A DNA stretch of 64,000 nucleotides. It comes from Bacteroidota bacterium. Lineage in GTDB: Bacteria > Bacteroidota > Bacteroidia > Flavobacteriales > Weeksellaceae. Location of the stretch: positions 1-64,000 of the forward strand of contig JAEYOX010000063.1 of NCBI GenBank assembly GCA_023411265.1, in the 5' to 3' direction. The notes below the pieces were generated by a model that searched no databases, was not told the DNA's origin, and worked only from the letters and a program-made list of their open reading frames with translations. Position numbers and translations under genes: made by a program. Below, piece after piece: positions 44,218 to 53,345 of this stretch (positions are counted from its first letter, which is position 1; every line of letters starts with the position of its first letter).

Positions 44218-44559
44218 ATGTTTACTATAATTTTTTTGTGGTTAGTAGCCTCCGTATTTTTTTATTTAGGATATTTAATTAAATACAAGAAAAAATATTA
44301 TCTGATAGCTGGCCTTACTGATTACGAAAATAAAAAGATAGAAGAAAAATATAAACAAAAATCCATTCTTATTGCGGAAAGTGCTTTCTGGTTTTCATTT
44401 CTTTTATGTGCTTTTTCAGTTCTTAACTTATACGTAGATTGGTTTAAAAACCAAATAATTAAAGAACTAGATGGATTTGTAATTTTAACTATTTCCTTCC
44501 TAGTGGCTGTTATTTATTATATCATCACTTCAATATTAACTAAAAACCGACGAAAATAA
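44218..44559 (+). CDS. Small membrane protein resembling DUF3784
   Basis: 113 residues with three hydrophobic segments (about 2-20, 51-70 and 86-105). The order helix, short basic loop with KYYLIAGLTDYENKKIEEKY, helix, helix resembles DUF3784 proteins, which carry a similar YLIAGYN motif after the first helix. Very AT-rich, like the surrounding gap. Alone, with no promoter match. Function unknown. Confidence 0.6.
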   Translation: MFTIIFLWLVASVFFYLGYLIKYKKKYYLIAGLTDYENKKIEEKYKQKSILIAESAFWFSFLLCAFSVLNLYVDWFKNQIIKELDGFVILTISFLVAVIYYIITSILTKNRRK

Positions 44560-44590
44560 TCCTTCTATCTAAATTTTTTTGATGTCTCGC

Positions 44591-44673
44591 AAAAAGAAAT
44601 GAAGCAATTGTTTTGCTCAGAATTCCCACCCGAGTGCTTGCGAATTTTGTGATGGTGATTTCATTTCCTTTTT
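44591..44673 (+). repeat. Long imperfect inverted repeat in a gene-free gap
   Basis: AAAAAGAAATGAA (44591-44603) is complementary, with one bulge, to TTCATTTCCTTTTT (44660-44673), enclosing about 56 nt. A T-run follows. It could be a large terminator-like stem, a small RNA, or a miniature-element remnant. The gap 44560-44851 otherwise holds only the promoter of the next gene. Confidence 0.4.
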
Positions 44674-44800
44674 TTCAAATTTTGAAAGAGCAACTACCGG
44701 TTATTAATTTTTAAATCGTCCTTAGTAAAAGTAAAGTCACTTATGGAAAGTTAAGATATAATTGCGTAGGTTTTATATTTACAGGAATAGCGTAAAATGT

Positions 44801-44831
44801 TTGTTCACCTTACTTTAAATAGTTACTTTTG
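44801..44831 (+). promoter_or_regulatory. Promoter of the 44852 gene
   Basis: TTG (44801-44803), a 20-nt spacer and TACTTTTG (44824-44831): full consensus, 20 nt before ATG 44852. Confidence 0.75.
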
Positions 44832-44851
44832 ATAGGGTTAATATTATTATC

Positions 44852-45223
44852 ATGAAAAAAAATCTCTTTATTCTACTCCTGTGTTTTGGTTTTGCAGCTC
44901 ATGCGCAAACGTCTTTTGACGTAAAAATCAAGGAAACATCTGCAAAACTTTATCAAGCTTCGTCAGTAGAGGAATACAATGTTTTGTTCACTGAGTTTTC
45001 TATGCTTACCACGACAGATCACCCTAAAAAATGGCAGGCTTATTATTATGCCGGGCTTTCTCAGTTTAAAAAAGCCGAACATTTATTAAACACCAACAAA
45101 AACAGTGCTGCAGAAGCTAATGCTTTAGCTTTCAAGTATGCCAGCGTAGGTGCGGAGTCTTCAAATGTAGAAGCAAAAAAACTATTGAAACAAATTGTTG
45201 ATCAGAAAAAAAAGCTTCGGTAA
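44852..45223 (+). CDS. Small exported helical protein, TPR-like
   Basis: 123 residues: signal peptide ending AAHAQ (residue 19), then amphipathic helices with a TPR-like rhythm (KKWQAYYYAGLSQFKKAEHLL, then ANALAFKYASVGAESS). Probably periplasmic. It has a strong promoter and is 36 nt before the T9SS type B protein, so they likely share a transcript. It may be a partner or chaperone for that protein (inference). Confidence 0.65.
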   Translation: MKKNLFILLLCFGFAAHAQTSFDVKIKETSAKLYQASSVEEYNVLFTEFSMLTTTDHPKKWQAYYYAGLSQFKKAEHLLNTNKNSAAEANALAFKYASVGAESSNVEAKKLLKQIVDQKKKLR

Positions 45224-45259
45224 CTTTTCACTTTTTACTTATAAACATTCTCTTTTACT

Positions 45260-47314
45260 ATGAAAAAAGTTTTATTTTTCTTACTGTTTTTCACCGTGCT
45301 TGCGCAAGCACAGTCGGACTGTCAAACAGGAATTCCATTATGCGGAAATTCTGATATTTCTTATACCCCAACAGGACCAGGAAGCACCAATGAAAGCTTG
45401 GGGGGCTGCCTAAGTATTGAGCATTATTCGGTATGGTATTCTTTTACCGTTGCAACGGCAGGAACCCTCACCATGACCATCACTCCAAATGCTCAGGCAG
45501 ATTACGACTGGGCTATCTATGGACCCAATGTAACTTGTGGCAACAAAGGCACCCCGATAAGATGTTCTTATGCGTCTACAGCATCAGGGATTCTTACAGG
45601 AATGAATATGACGGCCACTGATACCAGTGAAAATGCAGGTGGAGATGGCTGGGTGCGATATCTAGATGTTTTGCCTGGGGAAACCTATTACATAATCGTA
45701 GATAACTTTTCCGCAAATACCAACGGATTTGTACTTACATGGGGAGGAACAGCAACATTGGCTTCGCCTTTTAATGATCCTTTAATTCAACCTAATCCTT
45801 TTATACTACCAGGACCGGCACAAGATGGCAACGTACTGATATGTGTAACGCCTACCGTGTTTGATTTTTCTACTTTATCTTCACAAATTGTCAATGGAAA
45901 CCCGAACTTCTTTGTGAATTACTACACCAATACCAATGATGCACTTACCAACACGAACCCCATTGTATCGCCCATTTCTGTAGCTGCGGGGACAACATAT
46001 CATTATGCCATTAACTATGAGGATCCTGCCAACCCCAATAACCCAATCAATCGATGTCGGGAATACGGGACACTCACTTTTGTTTCCGGAGCTATCACAG
46101 TGGGAAATCCTACAATTTATGCATGCAATAACAATAATAAAGGAACAGGATTCTTTGATCTTACTTCGGTTACATCAGCTATTTATGCAGATCCTACAGC
46201 AACTATGGTTTATTATAGTACTTGGGCTGACGCAAATAATGATGTAAATCCTATCACCAATCCCACCAATTACGAAACACAATCAACACAAGTTTTTGCA
46301 AAGGTAACCACTATTGAAGGGTGTACCAATATCGCTACAATTACCTTATCATTATATCCAGTTGTACCAACGCAAGAAGCAACATTAACGGAATGTTTCC
46401 TTCCGGATAAACCACAGAAAGCGGAATTCGATCTTACAACAGCGTACATCACCACTCAGGTTCCGAACACAAAAGCCTTCTTTACTTCTTTGGATAATGC
46501 TGTGAACAACACCAATCAAATTGCGAATCCATATGTGTATGAATCCGTTTCAACAGAGGTTTACGCAAGAGTATACAGTGAAGACGGCTGCTGGAACATT
46601 GCGAAGATAAACCTCATTGTCACTCCACCGAAATATTCAGAAGTTTTGAAAGACAAAATAATCTGTATCGAAAGCCGCACAACACTGGATGCGGGAGATG
46701 GTTTCACTGCATACTTATGGAGTACCGGTGAAAACACACAGTCTATTTCCAATGTCACTGTTGGAGAATATTGGGTAGACCTTACAAGCGACGGATGTGT
46801 AACGCGACAAACTGTAAAAGTAAAGGCCGCTGCCAATCCGGTAATTACAGCTATAGACATTACCAACAACACCATTACTGTCACAGTAAATGGAGGAAGC
46901 CAACCGTACCAATATTCCCTAGACAATGTAATCTGGCAAAATTCTAACGTGTTTGAAAATGTGAAACGTGGGCAGAATACAATCTATGTAAAAGACAGTT
47001 ACAACTGTTCACCCTTAATGGTAGAAGTAACCGTTCCGAACCTCATCAACGCAATAACTCCGAATGATGACGGTATAAATGATGAACTGGATTACTCCGA
47101 ACTTCACTATAAGAAAGACCTGGTAATTTCTATTTATGATCGTTACGGAAATAAAATCCATACCTCCAATAAAAATAATTTCTATCGATGGGACGGAAGG
47201 GCAGGAAACAAAAAAGTTCTCACAGCTACGTATTGGTACACCATTTCATGGACCGAACCAGTCACCAATGCCAAAACCCAATACACGGGTTGGATTATGG
47301 TGAAAAATAAATAA
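45260..47314 (+). CDS. Large surface protein with T9SS type B sorting domain
   Basis: 684 residues. Signal peptide ending AQAQ, an N-terminal beta-sandwich (about 20-170; ITPNAQADYDWAIYGP), then modules of about 85 residues that each end like TEVYARVYSEDGCWNIAKINL, a SprB-like repeat (about 555-590), and the C-terminal gliding-motility type B domain beginning ITPNDDGINDELDY. Exported through T9SS and fixed to the surface. Likely an adhesin; the ligand is unknown. A strong terminator follows. Confidence 0.88.
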   Translation: MKKVLFFLLFFTVLAQAQSDCQTGIPLCGNSDISYTPTGPGSTNESLGGCLSIEHYSVWYSFTVATAGTLTMTITPNAQADYDWAIYGPNVTCGNKGTPIRCSYASTASGILTGMNMTATDTSENAGGDGWVRYLDVLPGETYYIIVDNFSANTNGFVLTWGGTATLASPFNDPLIQPNPFILPGPAQDGNVLICVTPTVFDFSTLSSQIVNGNPNFFVNYYTNTNDALTNTNPIVSPISVAAGTTYHYAINYEDPANPNNPINRCREYGTLTFVSGAITVGNPTIYACNNNNKGTGFFDLTSVTSAIYADPTATMVYYSTWADANNDVNPITNPTNYETQSTQVFAKVTTIEGCTNIATITLSLYPVVPTQEATLTECFLPDKPQKAEFDLTTAYITTQVPNTKAFFTSLDNAVNNTNQIANPYVYESVSTEVYARVYSEDGCWNIAKINLIVTPPKYSEVLKDKIICIESRTTLDAGDGFTAYLWSTGENTQSISNVTVGEYWVDLTSDGCVTRQTVKVKAAANPVITAIDITNNTITVTVNGGSQPYQYSLDNVIWQNSNVFENVKRGQNTIYVKDSYNCSPLMVEVTVPNLINAITPNDDGINDELDYSELHYKKDLVISIYDRYGNKIHTSNKNNFYRWDGRAGNKKVLTATYWYTISWTEPVTNAKTQYTGWIMVKNK

Positions 47315-47338
47315 ACAAACTTCATCTTCTCAATAATG

Positions 47339-47370
47339 AATCACCCTTGAAATTTCGAGGGTGATTTATT
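47339..47370 (+). terminator. Terminator after the T9SS type B gene
   Basis: AATCACCCT (47339-47347) and AGGGTGATT (47358-47366) form a 9-bp stem; the arms can extend one G-U pair inward. A short T-rich tail follows. Confidence 0.8.
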
Positions 47371-47462
47371 TATCAACAGACTTACTTTTGATTTACAATC
47401 AGTTAAGTGATTATTTTAAATATTGTTAATTACTCGGATTCGCCCTACTTTATAAAAAGAAG

Positions 47463-47470
47463 TATCTTTG
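47463..47470 (+). promoter_or_regulatory. -7 box of dnaB
   Basis: TATCTTTG ends 4 nt before ATG 47475, predicting a leaderless or nearly leaderless mRNA. No TTG at the standard spacing. Confidence 0.45.
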
Positions 47471-47474
47471 CTTC

Positions 47475-49070
47475 ATGGCTCAAAAAGAAACCCTTTCCTC
47501 TCTCATTCACGGAAATTTTGCACGCGAACTTTCAATTTCAGATGGTAAAATGCCTCCCAATGCCATAGATTTTGAACGCTTGGTGATTGGCACTTTCCTT
47601 ATTGACAAAAAAGGGCTGGATTATTCTATCGATCTCCTACAGCCGGATGTTTTCTACGATCCAAGGCATCAGGTTATTTTTGCCATCATCCAGAAAATGT
47701 ATCTGGAAAACCATCCTGTCGATATGGTAACAGTCATCAATGAGCTTAAGAAAGAAGAAAAACTCGCACAGGCAGGTGGCGATGCCTATATTATTGAACT
47801 AACACTTGGCGTATCTTCCAGTGCTCATATCGAATATCATGTAAGAATTATTCTGGAAAAGTATATTCTCAGAAGCCTGATTAATATTTCTGCGAATGTA
47901 ATTGACAATTCTTATAAAGAATCTACCGATGTATTTGAGCTGCTGGACAAAGCAGAACAGAGTTTTTTCGACATTACCAACGGAACCATAAAAAAAGGTT
48001 TCGATACAGCTAACAGTTTGGTAAAACAAGCCATCGAAACCATCAAATCTTTGAAAGATAAAGAAGGGCTTTCCGGAATTCCATCCGGATTCAAGGATTT
48101 AGATAAAGAAACCGGAGGTTGGCAAAATTCAGACCTCATCATTATTGCAGCCCGGCCCGCAATGGGAAAAACCGCTTTCCTTTTATCAATGGCCAGAAAT
48201 ATTGCTGTAGAACATAAAGTTCCTTTAGCACTTTTCTCTCTGGAAATGGCTTCGGTACAACTTATTACCAGAATGATCGCCTCCGAAACCCAGATTTCTT
48301 CAGATAAACTAAGAAAAGGAACGTTGACTGATGAAGAATGGAACCGTCTTTTTCACAACGTTTCCGAACTGGAAAACGCTCCTCTTTTTATTGACGAAAC
48401 CCCTTCACTTTCGGTGTTCGATTTTAGGGCAAAATGCAGGCGACTCGTCATGCAGCACGGCGTAAAAATTATTATGGTGGATTATCTTCAACTGATGACA
48501 GCCAACAGTGGAAACAAAAGTTCAGGGAATCGTGAACAGGAAATTGCCACCATTTCCCGTTCTTTAAAAGCTATTGCCAAAGAACTGAATGTTCCCGTAA
48601 TTGCCCTTTCACAACTTTCCAGAAGTGTGGAAAACCGTCCCGGAAAAAGACCTCAACTATCTGATCTTCGGGAATCTGGAGCCATTGAACAAGATGCCGA
48701 CATTGTTTCTTTCATTTTCCGGCCGGAATATTATAAAATCGCACTTTGGGACAATGATCCTGAAAATGAGCAAACATCCACGGAGAATCAGGCAGAACTC
48801 ATTATCGCAAAGCACAGAAATGGCGCAACAGCGGATGTGAGGCTTTCCTTCTATAAAAGCTTTGCGAAATTTTCAGATCTTGATTTGTTTGGAACAGGTT
48901 ACGGCTATCAGCCTTCAAGTTTCGGGCAGCAGGATGAACCAAGTGGATTTGATAAAATAAGAACCACCATTCAGCCAGGCGCAGCATTCGATGTACCAGA
49001 TAATTCAGGATTCAGCGGCCTTTCAGGTTCTTCCATGAATGATTTGGATGACGACGATTTTCTTTATTAA
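47475..49070 (+). CDS. dnaB: Replicative DNA helicase DnaB
   Basis: 531 residues. The N-terminal collar domain (PPNAIDFERLVIGTFL) binds primase. The RecA-like helicase domain has Walker A ARPAMGKTAF at about residue 226, and MVDYLQLM and LSQLSRSVENRPGKRP motifs. Hexameric motor at the replication fork. The C-terminus has a Gly/Ser/Asp-rich tail. Followed by rnhA after 12 nt. No intein is seen. Confidence 0.97.
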   Translation: MAQKETLSSLIHGNFARELSISDGKMPPNAIDFERLVIGTFLIDKKGLDYSIDLLQPDVFYDPRHQVIFAIIQKMYLENHPVDMVTVINELKKEEKLAQAGGDAYIIELTLGVSSSAHIEYHVRIILEKYILRSLINISANVIDNSYKESTDVFELLDKAEQSFFDITNGTIKKGFDTANSLVKQAIETIKSLKDKEGLSGIPSGFKDLDKETGGWQNSDLIIIAARPAMGKTAFLLSMARNIAVEHKVPLALFSLEMASVQLITRMIASETQISSDKLRKGTLTDEEWNRLFHNVSELENAPLFIDETPSLSVFDFRAKCRRLVMQHGVKIIMVDYLQLMTANSGNKSSGNREQEIATISRSLKAIAKELNVPVIALSQLSRSVENRPGKRPQLSDLRESGAIEQDADIVSFIFRPEYYKIALWDNDPENEQTSTENQAELIIAKHRNGATADVRLSFYKSFAKFSDLDLFGTGYGYQPSSFGQQDEPSGFDKIRTTIQPGAAFDVPDNSGFSGLSGSSMNDLDDDDFLY

Positions 49071-49082
49071 AAATCAGAAAAT

Positions 49083-49571
49083 TTGAAGTTAAAAATCGAC
49101 ATTTATACCGATGGTGCCTGCAGCGGAAATCCAGGAAAAGGCGGATACGGAATCCTGATGCGCGTTCCCGAAAAAAAATACGAAAAACGGTTTTCAAAAG
49201 GGTTTCGTCGTACGACCAATAACAGGATGGAATTGCTCGCCGTAATTACCGCTTTGGAAAAATTAAAATCAGACCAGAATGATATTCACATCTATACCGA
49301 CAGCAAATACGTTTCTGAAGCTGTACATCAGAGATGGATTTTCGGCTGGGTGAAAAAAGGTTTTGCCAAGGTGAAAAACCCAGATTTGTGGAAACGATTT
49401 TACGAACTTTTCAAAAAACACAACCCAACTTTGCATTGGATAAAGGGACATTCGGGCCATCCTGAAAATGAAATTTGCGATCAACTGGCTGTAGCTGCGT
49501 ACAAGTCTGATCACCTAGAAATTGACGAAGGTTTTGAAAACCCCTCAGATTCCGGATTATTCACCCTATAA
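49083..49571 (+). CDS. rnhA: Ribonuclease HI
   Basis: 162 residues. All catalytic acids are visible: Asp in YTDGACSGNPG, Glu in RMELLAV, Asp in YTDSKYV and Asp in NEICDQLA. It cuts RNA in RNA-DNA hybrids. The only in-frame start close to the conserved N-terminus is TTG 49083; there is no ATG between the dnaB stop and the active site. Co-transcribed with dnaB and ended by a very stable hairpin. Confidence 0.95.
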   Translation: MKLKIDIYTDGACSGNPGKGGYGILMRVPEKKYEKRFSKGFRRTTNNRMELLAVITALEKLKSDQNDIHIYTDSKYVSEAVHQRWIFGWVKKGFAKVKNPDLWKRFYELFKKHNPTLHWIKGHSGHPENEICDQLAVAAYKSDHLEIDEGFENPSDSGLFTL

Positions 49572-49593
49572 ATTAAACTAATTGACACCTGTT

Positions 49594-49635
49594 AATACAC
49601 AAAACAAATCCGCTCATTTGTTTTGTGTATTTTTG
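49594..49635 (+). terminator. 16-bp-arm terminator that also holds the next gene's -7 box
   Basis: Perfect arms at 49594-49609 and 49616-49631 around loop CCGCTC, followed by T-rich sequence. The right arm runs into TATTTTTG (49628-49635), which is the -7 box for the nitroreductase whose ATG is at 49640. Termination of dnaB-rnhA and initiation of the next transcript therefore share bases. Confidence 0.7.
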
Positions 49636-49639
49636 TGGT

Positions 49640-50263
49640 ATGAATTATATAGAAGCACTTCAGAAAAGATATTCCGTTAAAAAATTCAATCAGGAAAAAA
49701 TTCCGCAAGAAATTCTCAAAAACATTCTACAGGCTGGAAAACTCTCGGCCAGTTCGCTTGGGTTGCAGCCATATAAAGTTTACGTAGCGGAAAGCAAGGA
49801 AATATTGGAAAAATTGCAAAGAGCTTTTTATAATCCATCCCAGGTGTCCACCTGTTCGCATCTTATCATCATTTCAGCTAAAAAAAATATTGAAGATCAT
49901 TATATCGATGGTTATTTCAGACATATTACCGAAATTCGAAATGTGGAACTGGAAAGTCTGGAAGGTTTTCGCAAAAGCATTGATGGTTACCGAAATGCTA
50001 AAAAAGACACCATGGCTGATTGGAATGAAAAACAAGCGTATATCGTACTGGCCAACATGATGTTTGCTGCCGCTCTGGAAAATATTGACAGTTGCCCGAT
50101 GGAAGGTTTTAAACCCGGATTAATTGAAGAAATTCTGGAACTGGATACTGGGGCTGAACATATTTCCGTGACACTAGCTTTGGGATATCGTGCTGAAGAT
50201 GATGCTTTTCAGTATAACAAAAAAGTGAGAAAAACAGATGAAAAACTATTTAAATTCTTATAA
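49640..50263 (+). CDS. Nitroreductase-family NAD(P)H-dependent oxidoreductase
   Basis: 207 residues from ATG 49640. FMN-binding fold of the NfsB type: RYSVKKFNQEKIPQ, AGKLSASSLGLQPYKVYV, and a C-terminal VTLALGYRAEDDAFQYNKK segment. It reduces nitro compounds or quinones with NAD(P)H; the true substrate is unknown. The -7 box ends 4 nt before the start, so an earlier TTG at 49625 is excluded. Confidence 0.9.
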   Translation: MNYIEALQKRYSVKKFNQEKIPQEILKNILQAGKLSASSLGLQPYKVYVAESKEILEKLQRAFYNPSQVSTCSHLIIISAKKNIEDHYIDGYFRHITEIRNVELESLEGFRKSIDGYRNAKKDTMADWNEKQAYIVLANMMFAAALENIDSCPMEGFKPGLIEEILELDTGAEHISVTLALGYRAEDDAFQYNKKVRKTDEKLFKFL

Positions 50264-50294
50264 AAAAATCCTCATTTCACACGATTAGTTTTTT

Positions 50295-50302
50295 TACATT
50301 TG
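50295..50302 (+). promoter_or_regulatory. -7 box of nadB-nadC
   Basis: TACATTTG, 25 nt before ATG 50328; no TTG at the usual distance. Confidence 0.5.
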
Positions 50303-50327
50303 AATATAAAATACAAAACCCCAGCAG

Positions 50328-51923
50328 ATGACTGAAGCAGATGTATTGGTAATAGGCTCCGGAATTTCGGGGTTATCTTATGCAATAAAAATTTCGGAAC
50401 AGCTTCCGGATACCAAAATTGTTATTGTGACAAAAGCAGATGAAGGAGAAAGCAACACGAAGTATGCGCAAGGAGGATTGGCTGTTGTGACAGATTTCGG
50501 CAAAGATAATTTTCAAAAACATATAGATGATACTATGCGCGCCGGCGATGGGGAAAATGAGCGTTCCATTGTGGAAATGGTTATCAGAGAAGGGCCGGCA
50601 AGATTTCAGGAACTTGTCAACTGGGGAACGGAATTCGACAAAGGACACGATGGCGACTACAAATTAGGAAGAGAAGGCGGCCACACCGAAAACCGGATTG
50701 TTCATCACAAAGACATTACGGGATTTGAAATTGAAAGAGCTTTGTTGAAAACAGCTAATCAAACACCTAATATTCAAATTCTTGATCATCATTATGTCAT
50801 TGATATTATTACAGACCATCATGTTCCGGGCAAACCTTTCGATAAAAACAACATCAGCTGTTATGGTGCTTATGTACTGGATCAGAATAACAAAAAAATA
50901 AAAAAAATCACCTCCAAAATCACTCTGGTAGCAACGGGTGGAGCCGGGCATGTATATAAAAATACCACCAATCCTTTAATAGCAACAGGTGATGGTATAG
51001 CCTTTGTTCACCGAGCGCGCGGCAAGGTTTCCAACATGCAATATTATCAATTTCATCCCACAGCATTATATTCCAAACGCGACGGAATGCTTTTTCTGGT
51101 TTCAGAGGCGTTGCGCGGAGAGGGAGCCAAACTTCGCACCAAAAACGGCGAACCTTTCATGCATAAATATGACGAGAGAGAAGAGTTGGCTTCAAGAGAT
51201 ATCGTGGCCCGTGCTATTGATAACGAACTCATTACAAGGGGAGACGATTATGTAGGCCTGGATTGTCGCGAAATGGACAGGGAGAAATTCATAGAAAATT
51301 TTCCAAATATTTACAAAAAATGTATCGAGGAAGGAATTGATCCGTTTAAGCAGCTGATTCCCGTAGTTCCGGCCTGCCATTATCTGATGGGCGGCATAGA
51401 TGTGGATCAAGACGGCCAAAGTTCCATCAATTATCTTTTCGCTGTCGGCGAATGTGCCAATTCGGGGCTGCACGGCGCCAACAGGCTGGCTTCCAATTCA
51501 TTACTTGAAGGATTGGTTTTCGGACATAACGCGGCTATGAAATCCGTGGAATATCTGCAGAATAACATTTTTGATGACGAGGTTTTTTCAAAAATCCCGG
51601 AATGGAATGACGATGGAATGAAAATTATGGACGAAATGGTATTGGTAAGCTACCTGAGAAAGCAGCTTCAGGAAATGATGAGCGACTTGGTTGCCATTGT
51701 AAAAAGCAACAACAGGCTGGAACTTGCCAAAAGAAAACAACAAGAAATATTCGAAGCCGTTACCGAACTGTACAACTATTCCATACTTTCCCCTCAGCTT
51801 TCCGAACTCCGGAATATGGTGAATGTTTCCTACCTTATCATTAAACATTCCTTGCAAATGCAAGAAAACAAAGGATCTTTTTATAATAAAGACCTGGCTA
51901 CAAAGCCTTTAACGATAATTTAG
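50328..51923 (+). CDS. nadB: L-aspartate oxidase
   Basis: 531 residues. FAD-binding GSGISGLSYAIKI at the N-terminus, the ANRLASNSLLEGLVFG segment near residue 385 and the HRARGKVSNMQYYQFHPTA active-site region. It oxidises aspartate to iminoaspartate, the first step of de novo NAD synthesis. nadC follows after 17 nt; nadA is not in the window. Confidence 0.96.
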   Translation: MTEADVLVIGSGISGLSYAIKISEQLPDTKIVIVTKADEGESNTKYAQGGLAVVTDFGKDNFQKHIDDTMRAGDGENERSIVEMVIREGPARFQELVNWGTEFDKGHDGDYKLGREGGHTENRIVHHKDITGFEIERALLKTANQTPNIQILDHHYVIDIITDHHVPGKPFDKNNISCYGAYVLDQNNKKIKKITSKITLVATGGAGHVYKNTTNPLIATGDGIAFVHRARGKVSNMQYYQFHPTALYSKRDGMLFLVSEALRGEGAKLRTKNGEPFMHKYDEREELASRDIVARAIDNELITRGDDYVGLDCREMDREKFIENFPNIYKKCIEEGIDPFKQLIPVVPACHYLMGGIDVDQDGQSSINYLFAVGECANSGLHGANRLASNSLLEGLVFGHNAAMKSVEYLQNNIFDDEVFSKIPEWNDDGMKIMDEMVLVSYLRKQLQEMMSDLVAIVKSNNRLELAKRKQQEIFEAVTELYNYSILSPQLSELRNMVNVSYLIIKHSLQMQENKGSFYNKDLATKPLTII

Positions 51924-51940
51924 AATTCTGAATTTTTAAA

Positions 51941-52804
51941 ATGAAAAAACCAAGCTACATTACTCAAAAAGCATTACAGAAATTTATAGATGCTGCACTG
52001 GAGGAAGATCTGCAGGAAGGTGATCACTCCACACTTTCTACCATACCTAAAGATTTGACCCAGCAAGCCCGGTGTATCATTAAAGAAGAGTGTATTGTTG
52101 CCGGCATTTCTCTTGCAGAACAGATTTTCAGGACGCTTGATAAAAAAGCTTCAGTAGAAATTTTCATCCATGATGGCGAATCGGCAAAAGCTGGAGATAT
52201 TGCGTTCACCGTTACCGCAAAAGCACAGGCTATTCTACAGGCAGAAAGATTGGTTTTAAATTGTATGCAGCGCATGAGCGGTATTGCCACATTAACACAC
52301 GACTGGGATTCCCGACTGATCGGAACAAAAGCGAAACTTTTGGATACCAGAAAAACAACTCCCAATTTCAGGATTTGCGAAAAATGGGCCGTAGCCATCG
52401 GCGGAGGAACCAATCACCGGTATGGATTGTATGACATGATTATGCTGAAAGACAATCACATCGATTACAACGGAAGCATTACCAATGCCGTGAAAATGTG
52501 CAAAGAATATCTGAAGAACAATAAAAAGAAACTGAAAATAGAAGTAGAAACCCGAAATCTGGAAGAAGTTCAGGAGGCCATCAACGCCAAAGTGGACAGA
52601 ATTATGCTAGATAACATGAGCATCGCTATGATGAAAAAAGCGGTAAAACTGATAGACAACCGTTGCGAAACCGAAGCTTCAGGAGGTGTTACGCGAGCAA
52701 TGCTAAAAGAGATCGCCGCTACAGGAGTCGATTATATTTCTGCCGGAGCCCTCACCCATTCTGCAAAGAATATCGACATCAGCCTAAAAGCAGTGAGAAA
52801 ATAA
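51941..52804 (+). CDS. nadC: Nicotinate-nucleotide diphosphorylase (quinolinate PRTase)
   Basis: 287 residues. DTRKTTPNFRICEKWAVAIGGG is the phosphoribosyl-substrate core (about residues 140-161), with EVETRNLEEV and LDNMS later. It decarboxylates quinolinate to nicotinate mononucleotide. Co-transcribed with nadB. Confidence 0.96.
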   Translation: MKKPSYITQKALQKFIDAALEEDLQEGDHSTLSTIPKDLTQQARCIIKEECIVAGISLAEQIFRTLDKKASVEIFIHDGESAKAGDIAFTVTAKAQAILQAERLVLNCMQRMSGIATLTHDWDSRLIGTKAKLLDTRKTTPNFRICEKWAVAIGGGTNHRYGLYDMIMLKDNHIDYNGSITNAVKMCKEYLKNNKKKLKIEVETRNLEEVQEAINAKVDRIMLDNMSIAMMKKAVKLIDNRCETEASGGVTRAMLKEIAATGVDYISAGALTHSAKNIDISLKAVRK

Positions 52805-52861
52805 CTGAAGATCTGCCTTTATTTGCATGCATTATAGTTCGGCAAATCAAACGGTATTTTT

Positions 52862-52869
52862 TATCTTTG
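52862..52869 (+). promoter_or_regulatory. -7 box of the four-helix membrane gene
   Basis: TATCTTTG, 25 nt before ATG 52895; the TTG is not at the usual distance. Confidence 0.45.
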
Positions 52870-52894
52870 TCAGCAAACATTAAAAAAAATTATT

Positions 52895-53332
52895 ATGGAT
52901 TTCAATCTAATGCTAAATGCCCACCGCGGATTCGCTTATTTGATTCTTTTAGCTTCGGCTTTATTCATTATCGCTTTGCTGATGGTGATGTTCGGATTTT
53001 CTGGAAAAATCAACAATTTCCTCAGAAAATCAACTTTATTCACCATGATTTTCTTTCACCTTCAGGCACTTATAGGACTGGTAATGTTATTTTTCTTTTC
53101 GCCGGGATTCAAACAAGCTACCGAAACGGGAATGCTGATGAAAGATTCCGTTGCAAGAAATACATATGTTGAACATCCTTTTGCCATGATTGTTTCCGCA
53201 ATATTGCTCACCATTCTGAACAAGAAATTCAAAACCAACAACAAAATGCAGATCAGCTGGGTTGTTATGGCCATTATTGCATTAGCTTTGATGTTCTGGG
53301 CATTCCAATGGAACAGGCTTTTTGGAGCTTAA
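52895..53332 (+). CDS. Four-helix membrane protein with three conserved-looking histidines
   Basis: 145 residues with four transmembrane segments (about 12-34, 47-69, 95-110, 120-138). Histidines H10, H55 and H94 lie at or near helix ends, a pattern seen in b-type haem membrane proteins, so a cytochrome-like role is possible but unproven. It sits between nadC and asd and has its own promoter box. The stop at 53332 is 13 nt before asd, so asd is likely co-transcribed. Confidence 0.7.
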   Translation: MDFNLMLNAHRGFAYLILLASALFIIALLMVMFGFSGKINNFLRKSTLFTMIFFHLQALIGLVMLFFFSPGFKQATETGMLMKDSVARNTYVEHPFAMIVSAILLTILNKKFKTNNKMQISWVVMAIIALALMFWAFQWNRLFGA

Positions 53333-53345
53333 TTTAAATTCAAAC

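Noticed and set aside
47384..47420. TGAT-N5-ATCA before dnaB as another Fnr box
   Set aside because: The spacing is 5 instead of 4 nt and it lies too far upstream of the -7 box.
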